6,129 bases of DNA from JBKJUK01 sp046590705 (GTDB lineage: Bacteria; Acidobacteriota; Thermoanaerobaculia; Gp7-AA8), in the NCBI GenBank assembly GCA_046590705.1, contig JBKJUK010000203.1, positions 1 through 6,129 of the forward strand, written 5' to 3'. The notes beneath the pieces were generated by a model. It was not told the DNA's origin and did no database searches. It was given only the letters and a program-made list of their open reading frames with translations. Below, piece after piece: positions 1 to 6,038 of the stretch. The stretch's first letter is position 1, and each line of letters starts with the position of its first letter. The translations under genes and the position numbers were made by a program.

Positions 1-139
1 CTCCAAGGTGGCTGGTGGCTCCTCCACGGACACCATCCCATACACCATCGAGGCCATCGCTAACCAGCGCACTTCAGCCGAAGGTCAGGCAGGAATGGCG
101 GCATTTCTCACGAAGGAAAAAGCACCATGGACGGTCTGA
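1..139 (+). CDS. Enoyl-CoA hydratase/crotonase family protein, C-terminal fragment
   Basis: An open frame enters from the left edge (codons in phase with position 2) and runs 45 residues to a TGA at 137-139. The frame ends ...NQRTSAEGQAGMAAFLTKEK followed by APWTV. This matches the typical crotonase C-terminus, in which an Arg-x-Ser-x-Glu-Gly helix leads to a Gly-x-x-Ala-Phe-Leu-x-Lys segment and a Pro-Trp near the end. Family members hydrate enoyl-CoA esters in the cytoplasm. The following biotin carboxylase gene overlaps it by 13 bp, which hints at a methylglutaconyl-CoA hydratase (LiuC-like) role in leucine breakdown, but the catalytic part lies outside the window, so the substrate is only inferred. 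A short alternative frame starting at 15 is a shadow of this gene. Confidence 0.8.
   Translation, partial: SKVAGGSSTDTIPYTIEAIANQRTSAEGQAGMAAFLTKEKAPWTV
112..117 (+). promoter_or_regulatory. Ribosome binding site for the biotin carboxylase gene
   Basis: GAAGGA lies 9 nt before the ATG at 127, inside the coding end of the upstream hydratase gene. With the 13-bp gene overlap (127-139) it supports the ATG at 127 as the start and suggests translational coupling of the two genes. Confidence 0.6.
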
Positions 140-1623
140 TTCAAAAAGTTCTGGTACCAAATCGGGGCGAGATCGCCATCCGGATCGCCCGCACCTGCCG
201 TGAAATGCGAATCGCTACAGTCCTCGGGGCTGCAGAGGACGAGAAGGATTCACCCGCAGCGCGGTACTTCGACGCAGTCGAGCTTCTCGGAAGCGGCGAC
301 AGCCGTCAGACTTATCTGAACGTAGCCGCGGTCATCGACGCCGCGCGACGCTCCGGAGCCGACGCCATCCACCCGGGTTACGGTTTCCTTTCTGAACGCG
401 CAGAGCTCTCACAAGCCTGCGTCGACGCCGGGATCCGTTTCATCGGACCATACGCCGAATCCATTGATTCCATGGGCTCGAAAGCCGAGTCTCGAAAGTT
501 GATGCAGCGTCTGGGAGTACCCACCGTGCCCGGCTACGACGGTGAGGATCAAGCGCTCGAGACACTTCTGCACGAGGCCGCGCAAATCGGCTATCCGCTG
601 CTGGTAAAAGCCTCAGCCGGCGGCGGTGGCAAGGGAATGAAGATCGTTCGCAACGACGCCGAACTTGCTCCGGCCATTGATTCAGCGAAGCGCGAAGCGA
701 CCAAGAGTTTCGGCAATGACCGGCTTCTGCTCGAACGCTACATCGAGAATCCCAGGCACGTCGAATTCCAGATCTTCGGAGATACGCAGGGCGGGCTGGT
801 ACATCTGTACGAACGCGACTGCTCCATTCAGCGACGACATCAGAAAGTCATCGAGGAAACGCCGGCCCCTCACTACAGCGAGGACCTGCGCCAGCGAATG
901 GCCGCTGCAGCAGTGGCAGCAGCACGCGGTGTGAAGTACGTCAATGCCGGGACCGTCGAATTCATCGTCACGCCTACGAATGAGTTTTATTTTCTTGAGA
1001 TGAACACGCGTCTGCAGGTGGAACATCCAGTCACTGAACTGGTCTGTGGCGTCGATCTGGTGCGGGCGCAATTACTGGTGGCTTCAGGTCAACCTTTACC
1101 CTGGAAGCAGGAGCAGCTGACGCAACGGGGCCACGCTCTGCAGTGCCGCATCTATGCTGAAGACCCTGACAACGGTTTCCTGCCGCAGATTGGAACGATC
1201 GCCCGATACGTCGAACCTCGAGGACCGGGTATCCGGGTCGACAGCGGTGTTGAGCAGGGATCGGAAGTGACGGTGAAATACGACCCGATGCTGGCGAAGC
1301 TGATCTGCTTCGGCGAAGACCGCAACGCCTCCATCGACCGTATGGAACTTGCTCTTCGCCAGTTCATCATCCTTGGAACCCGCACCAACACCAGTTTCCT
1401 CCGCAGAGTGATCGATCACCCCGCATTTCGAAAGGGAGAAGTGAGCACGTCCTTCCTGACGCAGCACGCGGAAAGTCTGCGCAAGCCCGACGACGACGTT
1501 GCTCCGATGGTTGCCGCAGCGATCGACATGGTCGGCGCGTCCGCGAAGCCAGCAGCGGGCAACACAACATCCAACACCGACGACGTCTGGACCTCGCTCG
1601 GCACGTGGGGGAGGGGGGTGTGA
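127..1623 (+). CDS. Biotin carboxylase (AccC / MccA-PccA-like), lacking the biotinyl domain
   Basis: The 498-residue product has a complete biotin carboxylase core, which uses ATP and bicarbonate to carboxylate biotin on a carrier. Seen in sequence: N-terminal domain with PNRGEIAIRI (11-20) and HPGYGFLSE (82-90); ATP-grasp glycine loop SAGGGGKGM (163-171) with K161; H211 in HVEFQ; RRHQK (236-240); E278 in TVEF; catalytic EMNTRLQVEHPVTE (291-304); R341 in QCRIYAED; and YDPMLAK (385-391) in the C-terminal domain. These correspond to the known catalytic residues of E. coli AccC at an offset of about 2-3. Residues after about 450 go beyond a stand-alone AccC and end in VWTSLGTWGRGV, resembling the linker that precedes the biotinyl part of methylcrotonyl- or propionyl-CoA carboxylase alpha subunits. 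No biotin-attachment MKM motif follows in any frame. The overlap with a hydratase gene favours an acyl-CoA carboxylase (LiuD-like) over fatty-acid synthesis, but this is inference. The stop lies at a G-rich run and heptamer repeat. Confidence 0.93.
   Translation: MDGLIQKVLVPNRGEIAIRIARTCREMRIATVLGAAEDEKDSPAARYFDAVELLGSGDSRQTYLNVAAVIDAARRSGADAIHPGYGFLSERAELSQACVDAGIRFIGPYAESIDSMGSKAESRKLMQRLGVPTVPGYDGEDQALETLLHEAAQIGYPLLVKASAGGGGKGMKIVRNDAELAPAIDSAKREATKSFGNDRLLLERYIENPRHVEFQIFGDTQGGLVHLYERDCSIQRRHQKVIEETPAPHYSEDLRQRMAAAAVAAARGVKYVNAGTVEFIVTPTNEFYFLEMNTRLQVEHPVTELVCGVDLVRAQLLVASGQPLPWKQEQLTQRGHALQCRIYAEDPDNGFLPQIGTIARYVEPRGPGIRVDSGVEQGSEVTVKYDPMLAKLICFGEDRNASIDRMELALRQFIILGTRTNTSFLRRVIDHPAFRKGEVSTSFLTQHAESLRKPDDDVAPMVAAAIDMVGASAKPAAGNTTSNTDDVWTSLGTWGRGV
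1605..1619 (+). repeat. G-rich homopolymer tract at the 3' end of the carboxylase gene
   Basis: Five G residues, one A, then six G residues and TG sit in the last codons before the TGA at 1621. Slippage here would change the C-terminus. The neighbouring frame stays open to about 1873 but encodes only translated repeats with no biotinyl motif, so a frame change would not restore a missing domain within the window. Confidence 0.5.
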
Positions 1624-1656
1624 ATGGAGAATGTTGAATGCAGAATGGAGAATGTC
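1622..1656. repeat. GAATGNN heptamer array (5 units)
   Basis: Five consecutive 7-bp units read GAATGGA, GAATGTT, GAATGCA, GAATGGA, GAATGTC. The first unit overlaps the TGA stop of the carboxylase gene. A related array of GAACGCA units occurs after the assembly-ATPase gene (5857-5882), so this is probably a dispersed intergenic repeat family. No coding function is evident. Confidence 0.75.
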
Positions 1657-1677
1657 TGCGCCGCGATCTCCGCCGCG

Positions 1678-1778
1678 ACGTCATTTCGATGAACCGCGCG
1701 GTCGCGGCATATCGCAGCCGGAACTGCGAGCAGGAATCTGCGTGGGTGCGAAGCCTCCCATGCTCATCGAAATGACGT
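1678..1778. repeat. 101-bp palindromic element with perfect 15-bp inverted ends
   Basis: ACGTCATTTCGATGA at 1678-1692 is the exact reverse complement of 1764-1778. The 71 bases between contain further short GC-rich pairings (for example around CCGCGCGGTCGCGG at 1694-1707) and no plausible gene. The element resembles a dispersed REP-like or miniature inverted-repeat element. It is not followed by a T tract, so it is not an obvious intrinsic terminator, although the folded RNA could still shield the 3' end of the carboxylase mRNA. Confidence 0.65.
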
Positions 1779-1812
1779 TCACACGCCCCGCGGCACTCTG
1801 CCACCCCAACTC

Positions 1813-1833
1813 CGGCCCCCGGCCCCCGGCCCG
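1813..1833. repeat. CGGCCCC heptamer tract (3 units) in a C-rich stretch
   Basis: Three tandem 7-bp units (CGGCCCC, CGGCCCC, CGGCCCG) are followed by a run of seven C residues at 1838-1844. This low-complexity stretch lies about 45 bp upstream of the diguanylate cyclase start. It completes the 255-bp gap between genes; no convincing promoter is seen there. Confidence 0.55.
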
Positions 1834-1878
1834 CCTTCCCCCCCTGTATTTTTCCGGCTTTCAATCCGACTGACAGGT

Positions 1879-3291
1879 ATGAAAGTGGATCAGATGCCCC
1901 ATTCCTCGCCGCTCGCTGCCCAGGGTTCCATCGTGGCTGCCTCAGTCGTGATCGCCGTCGCTGTGGGCGTTCTGGCCGGCTGGTTCTTCGGTATCGAGCC
2001 CCTCATGACCATTCTTCCGGGCTACATCCGGATGAAGCCCAACACGGCCATTGCCTTCATCGCCGCAGCGCTGGCCGTCATTCTCCATGCGCTCGACCGC
2101 GCACCGCGCATCCGAAACGTCGCCGCAGCAATCACCGCGAGCATCGGCGCGGCGACGCTCTTTCAGTACTTCACCGGTGTGCAACTCCACATCGACCAGA
2201 TGCTCTTCAACGATTCGGTTCAGAAGATTCACCCCGGCCGTATGGCGCACGTTACCGCCTTCAACTTCGTATTCATCGGCTCCGCGCTGCTACTCGGTGC
2301 AAACACGGTCCGCCGCTCCACGGCCTCGGGGATTCTTGCCTGCATGGTCATGCTCGGCTCGCTTTTCGCGATTGTCGGATACGCATACGGCGTCCCCGTA
2401 CTCTACGGTTCGATGCGGCACAGCTCGATGGCCTTTCACACTGGTGTCAGCTTCCTGCTGCTCTCGATTGCAGTCGTCTTCCACAAGCCCCAGGGTGTGA
2501 TGGCGTCGCTCTTCTTCTCAGGAAACAGCGGAGGAATCGTGGCCCGTCGCCTGATCCCGACCGCGGTCATCGTTCCCATCGTTCTGGGCGCTCTTTTTGT
2601 TCGTCCCGAGTTCAGCTTCGGTCACATGCGACTTGGGCTCGCCCTCAGCGTAATGTCAGGGGTCGTACTGCACGTGTTGATGATCGGTTCACTCTCACGC
2701 TCACTGAGCAAATCGTATGAGAGTCGTATTGCAGCCGAGCGCGCCTCAACGATCGATGGCCTCACTGGCATCTTCAACCGCCGGGCCTTCGATCAGCGTA
2801 TGGAAGAAGAGATTGCCCGGAGTCGGCGCTACGGCAATGCCTTCTCGGTTCTGCTGCTCGATGTCGACCACTTCAAGAAGGTCAACGATCAGCATGGACA
2901 TCTGGCCGGTGACGAAGTGCTTCGCGAACTCGCCGCTGTGGCGAAGAAAGCGATGCGACCCTCAGACATCTTCTGCAGGTACGGCGGCGAAGAATTCGCC
3001 ATCATTGCTACCGGCACCACGATGGATGAGACGTGTGAGCTGGCCGAGCGGGTAGGGGAGGCAGTCAGGTCGCATACCGTCGACGCCATCGGTCGTCCGG
3101 TAACCATCAGCATGGGCCTGACCGAGTGGAGACGTGGCGACCTCGATGCCAGCGCGCTCATCTCCCGCGCTGACGCAGCTCTTTACGAAGCTAAAGCGGC
3201 TGGTCGCGACTGCCTTCGAGCAGCCACATCAGGCCTCCGCGCGGTTCCACGCGAGATCCCGCAGCTTGCACCCGTGCGTATGACCGCATAG
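1879..3291 (+). CDS. Membrane-anchored diguanylate cyclase (GGDEF domain) with eight-helix sensor region
   Basis: The 470-residue product should make cyclic di-GMP from two GTP at the cytoplasmic face of the inner membrane. Residues 1-270 hold about eight hydrophobic helices (roughly 17-38, 53-72, 79-98, 122-141, 149-171, 184-202, 225-242, 250-270). They include MKPNTAIAF (52-60), FQYFTGVQLHIDQMLF (95-110) and GRMAHVTAFNF (120-130), a pattern I associate with the N-terminal membrane part of some sensor kinases and GGDEF proteins; its ligand is unknown to me. A short helix (271-290) leads to the GGDEF domain: TIDGLTGIFNRRAF (291-304), DVDHFKKVND (328-337) with metal ligand D328, GHLAGDE (340-346), active-site GGEEF (369-373) and RADAALYEAKAAGR (430-443). 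The RPSD at 360-363, five residues before GGEEF, is an intact product-inhibition I-site. The start could also be the ATG at 1894 (Met 6), since no strong ribosome site distinguishes them. The neighbouring assembly ATPase is a possible c-di-GMP-responsive partner. Confidence 0.93.
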   Translation: MKVDQMPHSSPLAAQGSIVAASVVIAVAVGVLAGWFFGIEPLMTILPGYIRMKPNTAIAFIAAALAVILHALDRAPRIRNVAAAITASIGAATLFQYFTGVQLHIDQMLFNDSVQKIHPGRMAHVTAFNFVFIGSALLLGANTVRRSTASGILACMVMLGSLFAIVGYAYGVPVLYGSMRHSSMAFHTGVSFLLLSIAVVFHKPQGVMASLFFSGNSGGIVARRLIPTAVIVPIVLGALFVRPEFSFGHMRLGLALSVMSGVVLHVLMIGSLSRSLSKSYESRIAAERASTIDGLTGIFNRRAFDQRMEEEIARSRRYGNAFSVLLLDVDHFKKVNDQHGHLAGDEVLRELAAVAKKAMRPSDIFCRYGGEEFAIIATGTTMDETCELAERVGEAVRSHTVDAIGRPVTISMGLTEWRRGDLDASALISRADAALYEAKAAGRDCLRAATSGLRAVPREIPQLAPVRMTA

Positions 3292-3308
3292 ACGGCCCCG
3301 GGGTTGCT

Positions 3309-3431
3309 GACGCGCTGCTGCGCGCCCCTACAGCTCTACGGTATGGACGTTGGACTACCGTGATTGGACGCTCCGCATCCGCAATTCGACATGGCAGGCA
3401 GGTGCCGGGTAGGGACGCGCAGCAGCGCGTC
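3309..3431. repeat. 123-bp inverted-repeat element between the cyclase and assembly-ATPase genes
   Basis: The 23-bp arms 3309-3331 and 3409-3431 are reverse complements with a single mismatch (the G/A next to GTAGGG). Each arm is itself near-palindromic. At the right arm, GGACGCGC (3413-3420) and GCGCGTCC (3425-3432) form a perfect 8-bp stem with an AGCA loop. Inside the element, ACGGTA (3338-3343) pairs with TACCGT (3356-3361). No T run follows, so it looks more like a mobile or dispersed repeat than a classical terminator, though it may limit read-through from the cyclase gene. No gene is apparent in it. Confidence 0.65.
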
Positions 3432-3462
3432 CGACACTCCGGGCAATCGTCGCCTTCACGCG

Positions 3463-3494
3463 TTGACCCCCGTTCACCAGATCTGCGCTATCCT
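3463..3494 (+). promoter_or_regulatory. Possible sigma-70-type promoter for the assembly-ATPase gene
   Basis: TTGACC at 3463-3468 is a good -35 match and TATCCT at 3489-3494 a fair -10 match, but the 20-nt spacer is longer than usual. The alternative GCTATC at 3487-3492 gives 18 nt and a worse -10. The location, about 40 nt before the start codon and after the repeat element, fits a separate transcription unit. Confidence 0.3.
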
Positions 3495-3520
3495 TCGAGG
3501 ACACCAGACAATCGAACATC

Positions 3521-3531
3521 CGGGAGAAAGG
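3521..3531 (+). promoter_or_regulatory. Ribosome binding site for the assembly ATPase
   Basis: A purine-rich GGGAGAAAGG stretch precedes the ATG at 3536. GGGAG lies 9-10 nt and AAGG about 5 nt before the start. It supports this ATG, and the next in-frame Met (residue 39) would fall inside the GAF domain. Confidence 0.5.
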
Positions 3532-3535
3532 CGAA

Positions 3536-5842
3536 ATGACAGCCGTTGCGACTCCAATCAATCCACTCGAGCGCGAACTCGAATATCGCAAGCGCCTCAC
3601 GCACATCACCAATCAGATCAATGCGGCAGAATCCATTCCGCAGATCCTGATGTCGCTCAAGGATCGTATCCTGGAGCTGCTCGATGCCGACCGCCTCACC
3701 ATCTATGCGGTCGACACCAAGAATCAGGAACTCTACTCGATCCAGAAAGTCGGCGACGCACCGAAGGAAATCCGTGTTCCGAAATCCTTCACCTCCGTGG
3801 CCGGATTCACTGCGCTGAGTCGTAAGACCATCAACGTCCGTGACGTCTACGACTCCTCGCAACTCACCGCCCTGCACCCGAATCTCCGTTTCGATCAAAG
3901 GTGGGACAAGCAGACTGGTTTCCGCACCATCAGCATGCTGGCCGTGCCGATCCTTTTCGAAAAATATCTGCTTGGCGTGGTCCAGCTGATCAACAAGCAG
4001 CATGGCCCGGTCTTCACCCAGCAGGATGAAGATGCTGCTGAAGAACTGGCCCGCATCCTCGGAATTGCCTTCTACAACCAGCATAAAGTCACTCGTCAGA
4101 ACAAGCCTTCGCGCTTCGGTGGCCTCGTCGACAGGGGCATCATCTCCGAGAAAGACATCGAGACGGCCGTCACCAGCGCCCGCGTGAACAACCTGGATGT
4201 GGGCACGGTGCTGGTGGAGGAAATGGGTGTCTCGAAGGAAGAGCTCGGACGTTCACTGGCTACGTTCTACTCGACCGAATTTTTTTCATGGGATGGAGAG
4301 CAGGTCATTCCGCTCGACCTGAAAGAACGTGTCCCTTCAGAGATGTGGAAGAAGTACGTCTGCGCCCCGGTCGAACGCAAGCTCGGCGTGCTGATCATCG
4401 CCATCGATGATCCGCATGACCTCACTCGGCTGGACGCCATCAAGGCCATGTCACTTTCGGCACGGTACGACTTCCATGTCGCATTGAAAGACGACCTCCT
4501 TGGCTACATAGGCAAGACCTACGGCGAATCGACGGAAAAGAAAGTCGAGAACTTCGATCTGGCGCGCATCATCACCGAACTCGGCGACGGCGAGGCCGAG
4601 GTCGAGGAAGAGCGGCCGACCGACGCCCCAGAAATTGATGAGACCGATTCCGGCATCGTCAAGCTCGCCAACCAGATCATCATCGACGCTTTCAACAAGG
4701 GCGCTTCCGATATCCACATTGAACCGGACGGCTCGAAGAATCCCTGCACCATAAGACTGCGTACGGACGGCGACTGCGCGAAGTATCTCGAAGTGCCGGG
4801 ACCGCATCGCAACGCGCTGGTTCAGCGGATCAAGATCATGGCCAAGCTCGACATCTCCGAGCGTCGTCGTCCGCAGGACGGAAAGATCCGCTTCAAATAC
4901 TCGAAAGGCACGATCGAGTTGCGTGTCGCAACCATTCCTACTTCCAACGGGAATGAAGATGTCGTCATGCGAATTCTGGCGGGCTCGAAGCCTCTGCCGC
5001 TCGAGAAGATGGGTTTCAGCGAATGGAACCTGAAGAACTTCCAGACCATCGTGCAGAAGCCGTACGGAATCTGTCTGGTGGTCGGTCCGACCGGCTCGGG
5101 GAAGACCACCACGCTTCATTCAGCGCTCGGTTTCATCAACACCGAGGATACGAAGATATGGACTGCAGAAGACCCGGTTGAAATCACTCAGAAGGGACTG
5201 CGGCAGGTGCAGGTCCAGCCGAAGATCGACTTCACTTTCGCTGCGGCCATGCGCTCGTTCCTTCGCGCTGATCCAGACGTGATCATGGTCGGAGAAATGC
5301 GTGATCACGAGACTGCAGCAATTGGGATCGAGGCGTCACTGACAGGACATCTGGTGTTTTCCACATTGCACACCAACTCGGCCCCTGAAACGATTTCGCG
5401 ACTGCTGGACATGAAGATCGATCCCTTTAACTTCGCAGACGCCCTGCTCGGAATTCTCGCCCAGCGACTCGTACGCACGCTCTGTCAGAAATGCAAAGAG
5501 CCGCACGCTGTGACGAAGGAAGAGTACGAAGCCACAGCCGACGTTTACGGTCGCGAATGGTGGCCGAGAGCAAACATTGCCTGGACTCCCGAGCTGCAGC
5601 TGTGGGAGCCGAAAGGCTGTCGTGACTGCAACAACACCGGCTACAAGGGACGCATGGGCGTGCATGAACTTCTGGTGGGAACGGATGAGGTCAAACGCGC
5701 AGTACAACGCAAAGCCCCCATCGACGAACTGCGCCGCGTATGCCTGGATCAGGGAATGACTACACTGCTGCAGGACGCCATTCTAAAAGCCTTCCGCGGA
5801 GTGACAGACATGACCCAGGCGCGGGCTGTGGCGGTAAAGTAG
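3536..5842 (+). CDS. GAF-domain-fused PilB/GspE/PulE-family assembly ATPase
   Basis: The 768-residue product is a cytoplasmic hexameric-type ATPase of type IV pilus or type II secretion machines, longer than the usual 500-600 residues because of an extra N-terminal domain. Order: GAF domain (about 20-180) containing NKQHGPVFTQQDE (153-165); a MshEN/T2SSE-N-like domain (about 190-330) with RFGGLVDRGIIS (193-204) and VGTVLVEEMGVS (222-233); an acidic linker (350-371); and the ATPase (373-768). ATPase motifs are all present: KGASDIHIEP (388-397), Walker A GPTGSGKT (517-524), Asp box TAEDPVE (543-549), Walker B DPDVIMVGEMRD (579-590) with E587, His box LTGHLVFSTLHTNSA (602-616), and the zinc-binding cysteines C650, C653, C695 and C698 of the CM domain. 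It should therefore be an active extension/secretion motor, not a retraction PilT. No pilin or PilC/GspF gene is in view, so pilus versus secretion cannot be decided. The GAF domain suggests control by a small ligand or partner protein; the upstream gene makes c-di-GMP. Confidence 0.93.
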   Translation: MTAVATPINPLERELEYRKRLTHITNQINAAESIPQILMSLKDRILELLDADRLTIYAVDTKNQELYSIQKVGDAPKEIRVPKSFTSVAGFTALSRKTINVRDVYDSSQLTALHPNLRFDQRWDKQTGFRTISMLAVPILFEKYLLGVVQLINKQHGPVFTQQDEDAAEELARILGIAFYNQHKVTRQNKPSRFGGLVDRGIISEKDIETAVTSARVNNLDVGTVLVEEMGVSKEELGRSLATFYSTEFFSWDGEQVIPLDLKERVPSEMWKKYVCAPVERKLGVLIIAIDDPHDLTRLDAIKAMSLSARYDFHVALKDDLLGYIGKTYGESTEKKVENFDLARIITELGDGEAEVEEERPTDAPEIDETDSGIVKLANQIIIDAFNKGASDIHIEPDGSKNPCTIRLRTDGDCAKYLEVPGPHRNALVQRIKIMAKLDISERRRPQDGKIRFKYSKGTIELRVATIPTSNGNEDVVMRILAGSKPLPLEKMGFSEWNLKNFQTIVQKPYGICLVVGPTGSGKTTTLHSALGFINTEDTKIWTAEDPVEITQKGLRQVQVQPKIDFTFAAAMRSFLRADPDVIMVGEMRDHETAAIGIEASLTGHLVFSTLHTNSAPETISRLLDMKIDPFNFADALLGILAQRLVRTLCQKCKEPHAVTKEEYEATADVYGREWWPRANIAWTPELQLWEPKGCRDCNNTGYKGRMGVHELLVGTDEVKRAVQRKAPIDELRRVCLDQGMTTLLQDAILKAFRGVTDMTQARAVAVK

Positions 5843-5856
5843 GCCCTGTTTTTGAT

Positions 5857-5882
5857 GAACGCAGAACGCAGAACGCAGAACG
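5857..5882. repeat. GAACGCA heptamer array (3.7 units)
   Basis: Three perfect GAACGCA units and a final GAACG lie 14 bp after the TAG stop of the assembly ATPase. They share the GAAYG-NN pattern and 7-bp period with the array at 1622-1656. The segment is bracketed by the direct repeat GTAAAGTA at 5834-5841 (inside the ATPase stop region) and 5888-5895. Confidence 0.75.
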
Positions 5883-5917
5883 ATGAAGTAAAGTAACAGT
5901 GCATCAGCACCAATCAG

Positions 5918-5936
5918 GCCTGTGTGGAGCACAGGC
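5918..5936. repeat. Hairpin GCCTGTG-TGGAG-CACAGGC
   Basis: A perfect 7-bp stem (5918-5924 with 5930-5936) encloses a 5-nt loop. The following CAATCCTGCC at 5936-5945 partly repeats the CAGG/CCTG theme. No T run follows, so it is a weak terminator candidate at best. It could belong to a dispersed palindromic repeat. Confidence 0.45.
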
Positions 5937-5979
5937 AATCCTGCCACTCTTGTCCAAATTAGACTTTTGGAGACGGAGA

Positions 5980-6038
5980 CGCCGGGGTCTCTTCTAAACT
6001 CTTTTTGGCGATTCAAGCTAAGAGGAGGGTCCCCGGCG
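5980..6038 (+). promoter_or_regulatory. Predicted stem masking the transposase ribosome binding site
   Basis: Positions 5980-5995 can pair with 6023-6038: CGCCGGGG with CCCCGGCG (8 perfect pairs), one T-T mismatch, then seven further pairs including two G-U. The loop is 27 nt. The right arm contains the AGGAGG of the transposase and reaches the base before its ATG, so a transcript entering from outside would hide the ribosome site, while one starting inside the left arm or loop would not. Confidence 0.5.
6023..6028 (+). promoter_or_regulatory. Ribosome binding site of the transposase gene
   Basis: A perfect AGGAGG at 6023-6028 lies 10 nt before the ATG at 6039, the strongest such site in the window. 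It decides the transposase start. Confidence 0.65.

Noticed and set aside
1622..1656. CRISPR-like array
   Set aside because: The units are 7 bp with no spacers, so this is a simple tandem repeat.
1367..1864. 165-residue - strand open frame
   Set aside because: It is antisense to the carboxylase and repeats, and its Arg- and Pro-rich composition is typical of a GC-rich shadow frame.
1499..1873. 124-residue + strand open frame overlapping the carboxylase end and the repeat-rich gap
   Set aside because: Its first third is an off-frame reading of the carboxylase and the rest translates the heptamer array, palindrome and C-rich tract. It has no recognisable domain or ribosome site.
3364..3825. 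153-residue + strand frame beginning before the assembly ATPase
   Set aside because: It spans the inverted repeat and then reads the GAF region out of frame. The in-frame GAF product is far better supported.
4451..5119. 222-residue - strand open frame within the assembly ATPase
   Set aside because: It is fully antisense to strongly conserved ATPase motifs and has no family features of its own.
5823..5853. Possible intrinsic terminator with GTTTTT after the assembly-ATPase stop
   Set aside because: Only a 4-bp GGGC/GCCC stem can be drawn before the five T residues, too weak to call.
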